Position numbers and translations under genes: made by a program
Notes under the pieces: generated by a model
Database searches by the model: none
Seen by the model: only the letters and a program-made list of their open reading frames with translations
Told to the model about the DNA's origin: nothing
Assembly (NCBI GenBank): GCA_029593465.1
Contig: JAKTNK010000006.1
Location: 56,865-120,864 of the forward strand
Source: Streptococcus suis
GTDB taxonomy: Bacteria > Bacillota > Bacilli > Lactobacillales > Streptococcaceae
Direction: 5' to 3'
DNA length: 64,000 bases
Shown: piece by piece, positions 1-9,868 of the stretch
Numbering within the stretch: position 1 is the first letter of the stretch
How the letters are laid out: each line of letters begins with the position of its first letter

Positions 1-1
1 C

Positions 2-550
2 AAAGCGGCTCAAAAAGAGTTAACAACGGCCAACTACAAAGAAGCTTATCAAAATTACACCCCAGAAACAACAGTAGAAGTCATTAAATTAGATGATGAG
101 TCCAAGGCTAAATCGGTCTTGGAAGAGGTTAAAAAAGAAGGTGCCGACTTTGCTAAAGTAGCAAAGGATAATACCAAGGCAGACAAGGTGGAGTATCGTT
201 TTGATTCGTCTGACACAACCCTGCCAACAGAAGTCCAAACAGCTGCTTTCAAGTTGAAGGAGGGTGAGATTTCTGATGTGATTGAAGTGACAGACACAAC
301 AACCTACCAACCTAACTACTATATTGTTAAAACAATCAAAAAAGAAAGCAAAAATGGGGATTGGAAAACTTATAAAAAACGCTTGAAAGAAACCATCCTC
401 AATGCGAAAACATCAGACAGCACGTTCCGCAATAGCGTCATTGCCAAAGCTCTTGAAAAAGCCAACGTTAAAATCAAGGACAAGAGCTTCAGCAATATCT
501 TAGCTAATTATGGATCTACAACGGCTAATTCAAGCAGTTCTTCGAAATAG
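2..550 (+). CDS. prsA: Foldase protein PrsA, C-terminal part
   Basis: The 5' end lies outside the window; the frame is open from base 2 to the stop at 548-550. PrsA is a lipid-anchored peptidyl-prolyl isomerase that folds secreted proteins outside the membrane. The visible 182 residues match the parvulin-like domain: an ELTTANYKEAYQNYTPETTV stretch, a VILEEV-like segment, a TLPTEVQTAAFKLKEGEISD block typical of parvulins (the conserved F/L-K-x-G-E-I-S turn), then a charged linker and a Ser-rich tail ending SSSSSK. Such a serine tail is common in streptococcal PrsA. Position directly before alaS agrees with the usual streptococcal order. The signal peptide and lipobox cannot be seen here. The call rests on domain shape plus context. 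Confidence 0.85.
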   Translation, partial: KAAQKELTTANYKEAYQNYTPETTVEVIKLDDESKAKSVLEEVKKEGADFAKVAKDNTKADKVEYRFDSSDTTLPTEVQTAAFKLKEGEISDVIEVTDTTTYQPNYYIVKTIKKESKNGDWKTYKKRLKETILNAKTSDSTFRNSVIAKALEKANVKIKDKSFSNILANYGSTTANSSSSSK

Positions 551-556
551 TCTATC

Positions 557-585
557 TTGACCAAACGAAGAAAAATCATTATAAT
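557..585 (+). promoter_or_regulatory. Promoter of the alaS T-box leader
   Basis: TTGACC (557-562), 17-base spacer, TATAAT (580-585): a near-perfect sigma-A promoter placed just after prsA and just before the T-box stem I. Confidence 0.85.
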
Positions 586-587
586 AG

Positions 588-768
588 AAAGAGTAAGAAT
601 GATTTTTTGAGTGTTCTCTTCAGAAAGCTGATGGTTGTTGTGAATCAGCGAGACCAGAAAAGTTTGCTACTTACCGTTTAAATATCGACATAATAATGAG
701 AATGACAAGTTCATTGAATGAAGGTGGTACCGCGGTTTTTCGCCCTTCGTTAGATGAGCTTGTCTTTT
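588..768 (+). promoter_or_regulatory. Alanine T-box leader with terminator
   Basis: T-box riboswitches read the charging state of a tRNA and allow transcription of the synthetase gene when it is uncharged. Seen here: the stem I region with the internal AGCTGATGGTTG-type motif (about 628-640), a GCT specifier (666-668, followed by A) that matches alanine, the T-box sequence around GGTGGTACCGCGG (723-735) with the tRNA-pairing TGG, and a terminator whose arms are 704-714 and 754-764 followed by a short U run. The alanine specifier fits the downstream alaS. About 190 bases separate the terminator from alaS, which is unusually long. Confidence 0.9.
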
Positions 769-957
769 GTTGTGATAGGAAGTACTGTCATCATGAAGAT
801 GGAGAAAGGCTAGGAACAGCTATCAGCTTGCTTGGGCAAAAAAGTTTGCTGGCCATTTGATAGTCACAACGAAAGGTTTAGACTGTTAACCAAGTTCTTG
901 GTCAGTGCTATTAGTTATGTTAAGGCATTTAACAATAATATTTAAGAGGAGACAAGA

Positions 958-3576
958 ATGAAACCATTATCTTCAGCCGAAATTCGCCAAATGTGGCTTG
1001 ATTTTTGGAAATCAAAAGGACACGCTGTAGAACCATCAGCTAATTTGGTTCCTGTCAATGATCCAACCCTTCTTTGGATAAACTCAGGCGTAGCGACGCT
1101 AAAAAAATATTTTGATGGCTCTGTTATCCCTGACAATCCACGTATCACGAATGCTCAAAAGTCAATTCGGACGAATGACATTGAAAATGTTGGTAAAACA
1201 GCCCGTCATCACACCATGTTTGAAATGCTTGGTAACTTTTCAATTGGTGATTATTTCCGTGATGAAGCTATTGAATGGGGCTTTGAGTTATTAACAAGTC
1301 CAGAATGGTTTGCTTTTCCAAAGGAAAAGCTATATATGACTTATTACCCAGAAGATAAGGACTCTTATAACCGCTGGATTGCTTTAGGGGTTGAACCTGA
1401 TCACCTCATTCCTTTAGAGGAAAATTTCTGGGAGATTGGGGCAGGTCCTTCTGGTCCTGATACTGAAATTTTCTTTGACCGTGGTGAAGACTTTGACCCA
1501 GATAATATTGGGATTCGCTTGCTCAAGGAAGATTTAGAAAATGACCGCTATATTGAAATTTGGAACATCGTCTTATCACAATTCAATGCTGATCCTAGTA
1601 TCCCACGTTCTGAGTATCAAGAGTTACCGAGTAAAAATATTGATACGGGAGCGGGATTAGAACGTTTGGCAGCTATCTTCCAAGGTGCTAAGACAAACTT
1701 TGAAACCGACTTGTTCATGCCAATTATTGAACAAGTTGAAATCCTTTCGGGTAAAACGTATGATCCAGATGGCGATAACATGAGCTTTAAAGTGATTGCA
1801 GACCATATTCGTGCCTTGTCTTTTGCTATTGGTGACGGTGCTCTTCCTGGAAACGAAGGTCGTGGTTATGTTTTACGTCGTCTTCTTCGTCGAGCGGTTA
1901 TGCATGGTCGTCGTTTAGGCATCACAGAGCCATTTCTTTACAAATTAGTTCCAACTGTTGGGCAAATCATGCAAAGTTACTATCCAGAAATTCTGGTAAA
2001 ATGTGACTTTATTGAAAAAATTATCAAACGTGAAGAAGAAACCTTCGCACGTACTATTGATGCTGGAACCGGTCACCTACAAGAAGTTCTTGAGACTCTA
2101 AAAGCTGAAGGCAAAGACACACTGGAAGGTAAGGACATCTTTAAACTCTATGATACTTACGGCTTCCCAGTCGAATTAACTGAAGAGTTGGCAGAAGATG
2201 CGGGCTATAAGATTGACCATGCCGGCTTTAAAGCTGCTATGAAAGAGCAACAAGAACGTGCGCGTGCAGCGGTTGTTAAAGGTGGATCAATGGGCATGCA
2301 AAATGAAACGCTAGCTGGCATTACAGAGCCATCAACCTTCCTTTACGATGTTGATAGCCTTGAATCTAAGCTTGCTGTTATTGTTGTGGATAATGAACGT
2401 TCAGAAGTTGTTTCTGAAGGCCAAGCCCTTCTTGTCTTTGACCAAACCCCATTTTATGCTGAAATGGGTGGACAGGTTGCAGACCACGGTGTGATTAAAA
2501 ATGAAGCTGGTGAGATTGTCGCTAAGGTCATCGATGTTCAAAAAGCACCAAACGGTCAAGCTCTTCACACGGTAGAAGTTCTTGCAAGCCTATCAACTGG
2601 TACTGTCTATTCACTGGAAATTGATAAAGAGCGTCGTTTTGCGGTTGAGAAAAACCATACAGCAACCCATCTTCTTCACGCAGCTCTTCACCATGTCATC
2701 GGAGAACATGCGACCCAAGCGGGCTCATTGAATGAAGAAGACTTCTTGCGCTTTGACTTTACTCACTTTGAGGCAGTAACGGCTGAAGAACTTCGCCGTA
2801 TTGAGGACGAAGTCAATGAGCAGATTTGGAAGGCTATCCACATCGAAACGGTTGAGACTGACCTAGATACTGCTAAGGCAATGGGAGCCATGGCACTCTT
2901 TGGTGAAAAATATGGAAAATTAGTTCGTGTTGTTACCATTGGGGATTACTCAGTAGAGCTCTGTGGTGGTACCCATGTGGATAACACTTCAGAAATTGGT
3001 CTTTTTAAGATTATTAAAGAAGAGGGGATTGGATCAGGCACACGTCGTCTTTTAGCGGTGACCGGAAAAGAAGCCTTTAAAGCCTTCCGTGATCAAGAAG
3101 ATACCTTAAAAGCTGTTGCTAAAACACTAAAAGCGCCACAGTTAAAAGAAGTTCCTAATAGAGTAGCTAACTTGAACGAACAAGTACGTGAGTTGCAAAA
3201 AGAAAATACTGAACTCAAAGAAAAAGCAGCAGCAGCACAAGCGAGCGATTTGTTTAAGGAAGTTCAAGAAGCTAATGGGGTTCGTTACATTGCTGCTCAA
3301 GTCGATGTTGCGGATGCTGGGGCCTTACGCACATTGGCAGACAATTGGAAACAACAAGATTACTCAGATGTTCTTGTCCTTGTAGCAAGTATCGGTGATA
3401 AAGTGAATGTCCTTGTGGCAAGTAAATCTGATACTGTCCATGCGGGCAATACCATTAAAGCTTTGGCGCCAATTGTATCAGGTCGTGGTGGAGGAAAACC
3501 AGACTTGGCTATGGCAGGTGGGTCAGATGCAGCGAAAATCACAGATTTATTAGCGGCGGTACCATCACATGTTTAA
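958..3576 (+). CDS. alaS: Alanyl-tRNA synthetase
   Basis: Charges tRNA-Ala with alanine in the cytosol. The 872 residues are full length for bacterial AlaRS. Order of domains: class II catalytic core (about 1-250, with [13 protein letters not shown] and the DTGAGLERL motif), tRNA-recognition middle domain, editing domain with the zinc-binding signature HTATH (about 567-571) and CGGTH (C669, H673), a coiled-coil with E/K repeats around 740-770, and the C-terminal DHHA1-type domain ending in the glycine-rich [14 protein letters not shown] stretch. The ATG is preceded by AGAGGAG. Regulated by the alanine T-box upstream; followed by a terminator. Confidence 0.98.
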   Translation: MKPLSSAEIRQMWLDFWKSKGHAVEPSANLVPVNDPTLLWINSGVATLKKYFDGSVIPDNPRITNAQKSIRTNDIENVGKTARHHTMFEMLGNFSIGDYFRDEAIEWGFELLTSPEWFAFPKEKLYMTYYPEDKDSYNRWIALGVEPDHLIPLEENFWEIGAGPSGPDTEIFFDRGEDFDPDNIGIRLLKEDLENDRYIEIWNIVLSQFNADPSIPRSEYQELPSKNIDTGAGLERLAAIFQGAKTNFETDLFMPIIEQVEILSGKTYDPDGDNMSFKVIADHIRALSFAIGDGALPGNEGRGYVLRRLLRRAVMHGRRLGITEPFLYKLVPTVGQIMQSYYPEILVKCDFIEKIIKREEETFARTIDAGTGHLQEVLETLKAEGKDTLEGKDIFKLYDTYGFPVELTEELAEDAGYKIDHAGFKAAMKEQQERARAAVVKGGSMGMQNETLAGITEPSTFLYDVDSLESKLAVIVVDNERSEVVSEGQALLVFDQTPFYAEMGGQVADHGVIKNEAGEIVAKVIDVQKAPNGQALHTVEVLASLSTGTVYSLEIDKERRFAVEKNHTATHLLHAALHHVIGEHATQAGSLNEEDFLRFDFTHFEAVTAEELRRIEDEVNEQIWKAIHIETVETDLDTAKAMGAMALFGEKYGKLVRVVTIGDYSVELCGGTHVDNTSEIGLFKIIKEEGIGSGTRRLLAVTGKEAFKAFRDQEDTLKAVAKTLKAPQLKEVPNRVANLNEQVRELQKENTELKEKAAAAQASDLFKEVQEANGVRYIAAQVDVADAGALRTLADNWKQQDYSDVLVLVASIGDKVNVLVASKSDTVHAGNTIKALAPIVSGRGGGKPDLAMAGGSDAAKITDLLAAVPSHV

Positions 3577-3636
3577 GGAAAGGAACTAATCCGTCAAAAC
3601 AGATTCCTGAGAGTTAAACAAATGATAATTATGATG

Positions 3637-3674
3637 AAGACTTTGTTCTATTTAGTTAGAACGAAGTCTTTTTA
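3637..3674 (+). terminator. Terminator after alaS
   Basis: Stem AAGACTTTGTTCTA / TAGAACGAAGTCTT with one G-U pair and a short loop, followed by TTTTT. Confidence 0.85.
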
Positions 3675-3910
3675 ACGCTGTGGCTAATGCTCCTGTTGTA
3701 AGATTTACAGTGAAAGCCAGCCCTTTGTGTTGACTAGGCATACAGATGATATTGATTGTATTGCAGAGGGTGCTGGGAAAACTTTTTTCTGGTGGAAGAG
3801 GTATCTCCAAGAGATTAACGGCATCTTATTGACGAAAGGATTGAACTATCTATTTTTCTCAGTATTTGCAAGGGCTTGGCTAATACCCAATGACAAGATG
3901 ATTAGAAGTA
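3675..3910. other. Gene-poor stretch after alaS
   Basis: An open frame of 63 codons (3727-3918, TTG start) lies here, ending in the left arm of the following terminator. It has no clear ribosome binding site and an irregular composition, so it is not called as a gene. It could be a remnant of a small gene, because its stop sits in the shared terminator in the same way as real gene ends nearby. Confidence 0.4.
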
Positions 3911-3952
3911 AAAAATAAGACTCTACAGGGATACTTGTAAAGTCTTATTTTT
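3911..3952. terminator. Bidirectional terminator
   Basis: Stem AAATAAGACTCTACA (3913-3927) / TGTAAAGTCTTATTT (3936-3950), one G-U, with A run before and T run after, so it can work in both directions. It contains the stop codon of the minus-strand gene (3945-3947). Confidence 0.85.
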
Positions 3953-4235
3953 TGATAAATGTAATAATGATTTGATAAACGATAGAGGTTAAAGCAGTAG
4001 CAACCAGCATAGCTAGTGGAAAAGCGAGATAAGTACTAAAATTAAAACTAAGAAAAGCAAAAGCTGTTAATACCGTAAAAATGGAGAATATAGCAAGTTG
4101 CCCAAAGAAAGCCAGTTCTTTAAGTTTGATATGATTATGATCAAAATCATGATAGTGTTGGTATTTTTGTTCTAACTCTACATTCTGATGGCCTTGCTCA
4201 TCTGGCAGAGTATTTTTATTCCAGTGATTTGCCAT
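3945..4235 (-). CDS. Small two-helix membrane protein, DUF3270-like
   Basis: A 96-residue protein with a polar, His- and Gln-rich N-terminal half (about 1-40) and two hydrophobic segments (about 44-63 and 68-90) that should cross the membrane, ending in a KK tail. This layout resembles the streptococcus-restricted DUF3270 family as I recall it; function is unknown. The start is supported by GTAGGAG a few bases upstream. Its stop codon lies within a bidirectional terminator shared with the alaS side. It appears monocistronic, facing away from the PC4-like gene. Confidence 0.7.
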   Translation of the reverse strand: MANHWNKNTLPDEQGHQNVELEQKYQHYHDFDHNHIKLKELAFFGQLAIFSIFTVLTAFAFLSFNFSTYLAFPLAMLVATALTSIVYQIIITFIKK

Positions 4236-4405
4236 AATAGCTCCTACTTTTGATTCCCCTCTATGGTATCATAATAAACAAGACTTGTCACTAATTTTTT
4301 GAAATAAAATACCATTTTTAGTATTAACATATTATTCCTGACAGTTGATTTTTGGGGTGTAGTATTTGAATACTGAAATAAAAACACAACATCTTAGCTA
4401 GTTCA

Positions 4406-4414
4406 TGGTATAAT
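4406..4414 (+). promoter_or_regulatory. Extended -10 promoter of the PC4-like gene
   Basis: TGGTATAAT (TATAAT at 4409-4414) with no good -35 hexamer; the TGn extension would compensate. Confidence 0.7.
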
Positions 4415-4453
4415 AGTGACAACATAACGAATAGTAAAGTAGGAGGTTCAATA

Positions 4454-4666
4454 ATGGCAGAATTTACATTTGATATTGTTGAAAAACTGTTAGTTCTATC
4501 TGAAAATGATAAGGGCTGGACGAAAGAGCTTAACCGTGTGAGCTTTAATGGGGCTGAAGCAAAGTTTGATATTAGAACTTGGAGTCCAGATCATACTAAG
4601 ATGGGCAAAGGAATTACCTTAACCAATGAGGAATTTCAGGTCTTAGTTGAAGCATTCAAAAAATAA
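4454..4666 (+). CDS. YdbC/PC4-family ssDNA-binding protein
   Basis: A 70-residue protein close in length and motif to the lactococcal YdbC family, which has the fold of the eukaryotic transcription coactivator PC4 and binds single-stranded DNA. Signature blocks visible: VLSENDKGWTKELN, FDIRTWSPDHTKMGKGITL and a C-terminal helix EEFQVLVEAFKK, as expected for the four-strand-plus-helix half of a dimer. The start has AGGAGG eight bases upstream. The gene is monocistronic and its stop codon is inside the terminator stem. Its cellular role is not established; nucleic acid binding is a family inference. Confidence 0.85.
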   Translation: MAEFTFDIVEKLLVLSENDKGWTKELNRVSFNGAEAKFDIRTWSPDHTKMGKGITLTNEEFQVLVEAFKK

Positions 4667-4694
4667 GCTTGGCGTTATTTGCCAAGCTTATTTT
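4660..4694. terminator. Bidirectional terminator shared by convergent genes
   Basis: A perfect 14-bp stem (4660-4673 / 4681-4694, core AATAAGCTTGGC) with a 7-base loop and A/T runs at both sides. It holds the stop of the PC4-like gene (4664-4666) in the stem and the stop of the opposing small gene (4675-4677) in the loop. Confidence 0.9.
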
Positions 4695-4827
4695 GACGTT
4701 TGAGGTACTCTGCTATCGCCATAAGGGTAAAGGCTCCTCCTAAGAGGATAAAGGCCCATTTATGGGTGACGATACCATATAAGGCAAAAATAGCAGCAGA
4801 TAAGAGTGTTAAAAAGTGTTTAGACAT
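4675..4827 (-). CDS. Small membrane protein, 50 residues
   Basis: Read directly from the minus strand: ATG at 4827, TAA at 4677-4675, 50 codons. The product begins MSKHFLTLLSAAIFALYGI and has two hydrophobic segments (about 5-20 and 24-41) separated by a short polar turn THKW, with a basic tail YLKRQNKLGK. Support for a real gene: AAGGAG eight bases before the ATG and a promoter TTGCCT-16-TAGACT upstream. The last codons are encoded by one arm of the terminator it shares with the convergent PC4-like gene. I do not recognise the family. A hairpin membrane protein is the most that can be said. Confidence 0.7.
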   Translation of the reverse strand: MSKHFLTLLSAAIFALYGIVTHKWAFILLGGAFTLMAIAEYLKRQNKLGK

Positions 4828-4854
4828 GATATCTCCTTAGTGATGATTAGCTCT

Positions 4855-4882
4855 AGTCTATCACTTTTAAGGAAAAAGGCAA
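4855..4882 (-). promoter_or_regulatory. Promoter of the 50-residue membrane protein
   Basis: On the minus strand TTGCCT (4882-4877), 16-base spacer, TAGACT (4860-4855) preceded by TGA. Confidence 0.6.
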
Positions 4883-4903
4883 TGATAAAGAGGCTAAAAG
4901 AGC

Positions 4904-4939
4904 TAAAAAAACTCCCTTAGATTATTGGTTAAGGGAGTG
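4904..4939 (-). terminator. Terminator of lysS
   Basis: On the minus strand ACTCCCTTA / TAAGGGAGT arms (4938-4930 and 4919-4911) followed by seven T. Confidence 0.85.
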
Positions 4940-4958
4940 TGAGTTTGGTTGATTAGGA

Positions 4959-6473
<1,515 letters not shown>

Positions 6474-6521
6474 TTATTGTAACACAAAACGCTTGATAAT
6501 TCACTAGTGTTAGAATGGCAT

Positions 6522-6550
6522 TTGGTAAAAAATACAGAAAATGATATAAT
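6522..6550 (+). promoter_or_regulatory. Promoter of the HAD phosphatase gene
   Basis: TTGGTA (6522-6527), 17 bases, TATAAT (6545-6550) preceded by TGA. Confidence 0.75.
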
Positions 6551-6588
6551 GATAACGTTTGAAAAAATAGGAAAGAGATTTAGCAGTC

Positions 6589-7491
6589 ATGATAACCTCA
6601 ATTGTTTTTGATGTTGATGATACCATTTATGATCAACAGGCTCCCTATCGCCTAGCGATGGAAAAATGCTTTGCTGACTTTGATATGAGCCAAATCAACC
6701 AAGCTTATATTCGATTTAGGCACTATTCTGATATTGGTTTTCCGCGTGTGATGGCGGGTGAATGGACGACTGAGTATTTTCGCTTTTGGCGTTGTAGGGA
6801 GACTCTCCTCGAATTTGGCTACCGTGGGATTACTGAGGCGGAAGGAGAGCACTTTCAAGAGGTTTACGAGCATGAGTTGGACAATATCACCATGCTGGAT
6901 GAAATGCGCATGACGCTTGATTTTTTAAAGTCAAAAAATGTTCCTATCGGTATTATCACAAATGGGCCGACAGAGCATCAGCTCAAAAAAGTCAAAAAGC
7001 TGGGCTTGTATGATTACGTGGAGCCCAAACGAGTGATTGTCAGTCAGGCGACCGGCTTTCAAAAACCTGAGAAGGAAATTTTTAATTTAGCTGCAGAACA
7101 ATTTGACATGAGTCCGGCAACAACACTCTATGTGGGAGATTCTTACGATAATGATGTCATGGGAGCTAAAAATGGTGGCTGGCATGCCATGTGGTTTAAT
7201 CACAGGGGGCGTGTTTTAAAGCCTGGGACAAAACCAGTTTATGACGTCGCGATTGATAACTTTGAGCAGCTCTATGGGGCTGTTAAAGTCTTATTTGACT
7301 TACCTGACAACAAATTTATTTTCGATGTTAACGATAAAAAGAACCCCATTCTTGAAATGGGGCTCAACAATGGCCTTATGATGGCCGCAGAACGTTTATT
7401 AGAAAGTAATATGAGTATCGATAAAGTTGTGATATTACTGCGCTTAGATAAGCAGCAGGAGAAGATTCTCCGCATGAAATATGCAAACTAA
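6589..7491 (+). CDS. HAD-superfamily hydrolase with C-terminal extension
   Basis: A haloacid-dehalogenase fold phosphatase. Motif I is FDVDDT (D8 nucleophile, D10 acid/base), motif II is IITNGPT (about 124), the motif III lysine is in GFQKPEKEIF, and motif IV is VGDSYDNDVMGAKN (about 183). Residues 1-230 form a cap-containing subfamily I HAD of the YjjG/nucleotidase type; substrate is not deducible. About 65 residues follow (from roughly 235), ending NNGLMMAAERLLESNMS and a Leu/Lys-rich helix, which is longer than a plain HAD enzyme and looks like an added helical module. The ATG has GAAAGAG upstream at a longer spacing. Ends in a terminator shared with the convergent histidine phosphatase. 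Confidence 0.85.
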   Translation: MITSIVFDVDDTIYDQQAPYRLAMEKCFADFDMSQINQAYIRFRHYSDIGFPRVMAGEWTTEYFRFWRCRETLLEFGYRGITEAEGEHFQEVYEHELDNITMLDEMRMTLDFLKSKNVPIGIITNGPTEHQLKKVKKLGLYDYVEPKRVIVSQATGFQKPEKEIFNLAAEQFDMSPATTLYVGDSYDNDVMGAKNGGWHAMWFNHRGRVLKPGTKPVYDVAIDNFEQLYGAVKVLFDLPDNKFIFDVNDKKNPILEMGLNNGLMMAAERLLESNMSIDKVVILLRLDKQQEKILRMKYAN

Positions 7492-7519
7492 AAGGTCTTT
7501 GGTTATCCAAAGGCCTTTT
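7490..7519. terminator. Bidirectional terminator between convergent genes
   Basis: Stem AAAAGGTCTTTGG / CCAAAGGCCTTTT with loop TTAT; A and T runs on both sides. The stop codons of both genes (7489-7491 and 7518-7520) overlap the arms. Confidence 0.85.
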
Positions 7520-8144
7520 AGGCTTCTATATGGCTAGTATCATTCCAAACCCGTAATTGATACTGTTTGAAATCATCCGTTTCTAAAATGGTCAGGCTGG
7601 TATTGTCCAGTCCCCCTTCAGCTCTTAGTAGGGCTGGTTCGTACCCCAATAAGCTACGGATAGAAGCGGTGAGATGAGCACCGTGGCCAACAAAGAGTAA
7701 GTTGTCTCCTTGGTTAATAGCCTGTTCTTGCAAGAGCTGTCTTAAGCGATTTGTGGCTTGAAAAACAGATTCGGCTTCAAACATTTGAGCTTTAAAGAGG
7801 GCTAGATTATGATGAAAAGCATGCATCTGTGACGGATAGATATCGCTGATTAAGCGAATTTTTTGCCCTTCAAGCTTTCCCAAATCCCACTCTCTGAGGG
7901 CTTTAGTTGGGATAATGTTTTGATTTGGATTTTGATGATACTTGAGAATCAGTTGAGCCGTGTCGTTAGCGCGCTTTAAATCACTGGAGAAAATTTTATC
8001 AAAGTGTACGTGAGCAAGACGCTGTCCGAGCTGAGCGATATCGTTATAGGAGGTTTCTAGAAGCGGTGAATCCCCACTGGCTCCTTGGAAACGACCTTCA
8101 GCATTCCATGTTGTTTTTCCATGTCTAACAAAATACAATAACAT
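7518..8144 (-). CDS. Histidine phosphatase (phosphoglycerate-mutase-like)
   Basis: A 208-residue member of the histidine phosphatase superfamily. The catalytic RHG motif is at MLLYFVRHGKTTWN (R7, H8, G9), the second histidine is in LLFVGHGAH (about 155), and the basic pocket residues are in FSSDLKRANDTAQ. Substrates in this family range from phosphoglycerate to phosphosugars and nucleotides; the sequence does not settle which. The start is set at 8144, where GAGGTAGG lies upstream; the longer frame would run into the preceding gene. It is the last gene of the minus-strand set popT-ybaK-yccF-phosphatase, 7 bases after the YccF gene. Confidence 0.85.
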   Translation of the reverse strand: MLLYFVRHGKTTWNAEGRFQGASGDSPLLETSYNDIAQLGQRLAHVHFDKIFSSDLKRANDTAQLILKYHQNPNQNIIPTKALREWDLGKLEGQKIRLISDIYPSQMHAFHHNLALFKAQMFEAESVFQATNRLRQLLQEQAINQGDNLLFVGHGAHLTASIRSLLGYEPALLRAEGGLDNTSLTILETDDFKQYQLRVWNDTSHIEA

Positions 8145-8151
8145 GATGCAC

Positions 8152-8517
8152 CTACCTCTGAGCGACTCTAACCCCAAATGGGAACAAACTAATCTGTGCC
8201 AATTTTAAGCTTTGAATGGCAAAGGGAATGCCAATGATGGTGAGGCAAAGGAAAAAAGCAGATGTCAGGTGAATAAGCGCTAATTCCCAACCAAAAAAGA
8301 TAATCCACAGAATATTGAGCAATAGGCTAAAACCATTAGAGGTGATGACAACCTCTTTTCCAAATGGGAATAAGCCAAAGGTTGCAATCTTAAAGCATTG
8401 TAATCCTAGTGGAATCCCTACGATAGTCAGACATAGTAGGATGCCTGATAAAGTCCATGAGAGATAGGACCAAAAACCTGCAAAAATAAACCAAATAAGA
8501 TTTCCGATAAATGACAT
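8152..8517 (-). CDS. YccF-family inner membrane protein
   Basis: A 121-residue protein made of two similar halves, each with a hydrophobic segment, the motif LTIVGIPLG or LTIIGIPFA, and a FPFG turn (LFPFGKEV and LFPFGVRVA). This duplicated YccF/DUF307 pattern is clear. About four membrane segments are expected. Function is unknown. The gene sits 5 bases after ybaK and 7 bases before the histidine phosphatase gene, so it is in the same transcript. Confidence 0.85.
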   Translation of the reverse strand: MSFIGNLIWFIFAGFWSYLSWTLSGILLCLTIVGIPLGLQCFKIATFGLFPFGKEVVITSNGFSLLLNILWIIFFGWELALIHLTSAFFLCLTIIGIPFAIQSLKLAQISLFPFGVRVAQR

Positions 8518-8522
8518 TCTTG

Positions 8523-8996
8523 TTACTCCTTAATATTCGCGAATGTAGCTTGTACCAAGTCAGCTAAAAGCTGACTGTTGATACGGATAGACCGACCGAT
8601 TTCACCACTAGATATGATGATATTTCCAATCTCAAGAGCACTGTCGTCAATGTAGATAGGAAACGTGTGCTTTTGGCGAATGCCAATAGGATTGTTAGCA
8701 CCATGCACGTAGCCGGTTGTTTTTTGAAGGTCTTTTTGAGGAATCATATGGACCTTTTTATTTCCTGATAGCTTAGCCAGCTTCTTTTCCGATAAGTGTT
8801 CGGTGATAGGGACAAGTCCGATGACGGGACCGGTTTTATCGCCTGATAAGGCTAGTGTCTTAAAGATGGTGTTTCGGTCGATATCCTCTGGCAGTGCTTC
8901 TGTTTTGGCATTGAGGACGAGGCTTTCATAGTTCATGCCAGCCTTGTCTAAAATCTGTTCGACAAGCGTTTTTTTAATTTTTTGCTTTTTACTCAT
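8523..8996 (-). CDS. ybaK: YbaK/EbsC-type aminoacyl-tRNA deacylase
   Basis: A 157-residue YbaK/EbsC domain protein. Family members hydrolyse mischarged Cys-tRNA(Pro) or related species in trans. Seen: the start MSKKQKIKKTLVEQILDKA, the TLALSGDKTGPVIGLVP strand with the conserved lysine-like position, the KKVHMIPQKDLQKTTGYVHG block, and the glycine-rich IIISSGEIGRSIRI end. The ATG at 8996 overlaps the stop of popT by 4 bases (ATGA), which both fixes the start and indicates translational coupling. The specific mischarged substrate cannot be read from the sequence. Confidence 0.9.
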   Translation of the reverse strand: MSKKQKIKKTLVEQILDKAGMNYESLVLNAKTEALPEDIDRNTIFKTLALSGDKTGPVIGLVPITEHLSEKKLAKLSGNKKVHMIPQKDLQKTTGYVHGANNPIGIRQKHTFPIYIDDSALEIGNIIISSGEIGRSIRINSQLLADLVQATFANIKE

Positions 8997-9835
8997 TTGT
9001 ACTTGCTTTCTAATTGACTCATCCATTTTCCAAGAGCAACTCCTCCAAGAAAGAGAAGAATGGCTAGAAGATAGGTGCCAAAACCGGATCCGGCATAAGA
9101 AATACTTTCCGTAGAGTGAGGATTAGGGAGAATAATCAACAGTGTACTGGAAGTCACCAATCCCAGGATAAAGTGATAGACGCGAGAATGATAATGGTCT
9201 AGGGCATAATCCATAGCTTTTGAAAAGAGAAGCATGGTGAGACCTCCCCCGATGGCTATCGGTAAGAAAACGCCGGTGAGGTCCAATTGCTTAAAGCCGG
9301 TAAGCATAGGAGTATAGAGTCCCATAATCAGAAGGAGGTTAGATGGGCTAAGTCCAGGGACTAAAACACCGAGTGCTATGAGCGATCCAGCTAACACAAA
9401 GCTTAGTGAATTGGCTGGGAGTGTGCCGACCAAATCGTTTAAGAAAAAGAGTAAAAACCCTGAAATCAAAAAGGTTAGACTCAGAATTCCCCAATCCCAA
9501 GCATCTCGCTTAGAGGCTACAGTGGCCTCCTTCCAAAGACTTGGCAAGGTTCCAACGATAGCACCAGTAAATCCCCAAAGAGTCGCCACCTGATGGTGTT
9601 CTAGTAACCACTCAAGCGGTGCTGAAAATAAAGCAATTCCAAGAATCCCCCCAATACCGACAGGGAGGAAAAAGAGAACATTTTTTAGAAAATCCCGTTG
9701 AGGGTGTGCTAAAAAAGCAATGATTTTTTGATATAAACCCAAGATAGACGCTAATACTCCACCGGATACACCAGGGAGAATGAAGCCTAGTGCTATAATA
9801 ATCCCTTTTATCAGGCGACTAATCCATCCCAACAT
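8993..9835 (-). CDS. popT: PopT-type (DUF368) undecaprenyl-phosphate translocase
   Basis: A 280-residue polytopic membrane protein of the DUF368 family. Members have been shown to recycle undecaprenyl phosphate across the membrane, so the inferred role is returning the lipid carrier of wall synthesis to the cytosolic face. The family signature is an internal repeat: LPGVSGG followed by an ILGLY (residues 20-26 on) and VPGLSPSN followed by an IMGLY (about 159 on). Eight or more hydrophobic segments are visible. The start is placed at 9835 because GGAGG lies just upstream; a longer TTG start would cover it. First gene of a four-gene minus-strand set. Confidence 0.85.
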   Translation of the reverse strand: MLGWISRLIKGIIIALGFILPGVSGGVLASILGLYQKIIAFLAHPQRDFLKNVLFFLPVGIGGILGIALFSAPLEWLLEHHQVATLWGFTGAIVGTLPSLWKEATVASKRDAWDWGILSLTFLISGFLLFFLNDLVGTLPANSLSFVLAGSLIALGVLVPGLSPSNLLLIMGLYTPMLTGFKQLDLTGVFLPIAIGGGLTMLLFSKAMDYALDHYHSRVYHFILGLVTSSTLLIILPNPHSTESISYAGSGFGTYLLAILLFLGGVALGKWMSQLESKYK

Positions 9836-9868
9836 AAAAACCTCCAAATAAAAAATAGTATAATGTCC

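Noticed and set aside
3727-3918. Open frame of 63 codons after alaS
   Set aside because: No ribosome binding site, odd composition with a terminator-derived Lys/Arg end; not called as a gene, kept only as a possible remnant.
4421-4432. AACGAATAG near the PC4-like gene, similar to the ComX box TACGAATA
   Set aside because: It has one mismatch in the core and the gene already has an extended -10 promoter; too weak for a competence claim.
6476-6504. TACAAT as lysS promoter
   Set aside because: The -10 is fair but no acceptable -35 at 15-18 bases was found; not listed.
9378-9593. Plus-strand open frame opposite popT
   Set aside because: It lies fully within a real gene on the other strand and has no SD or family pattern.
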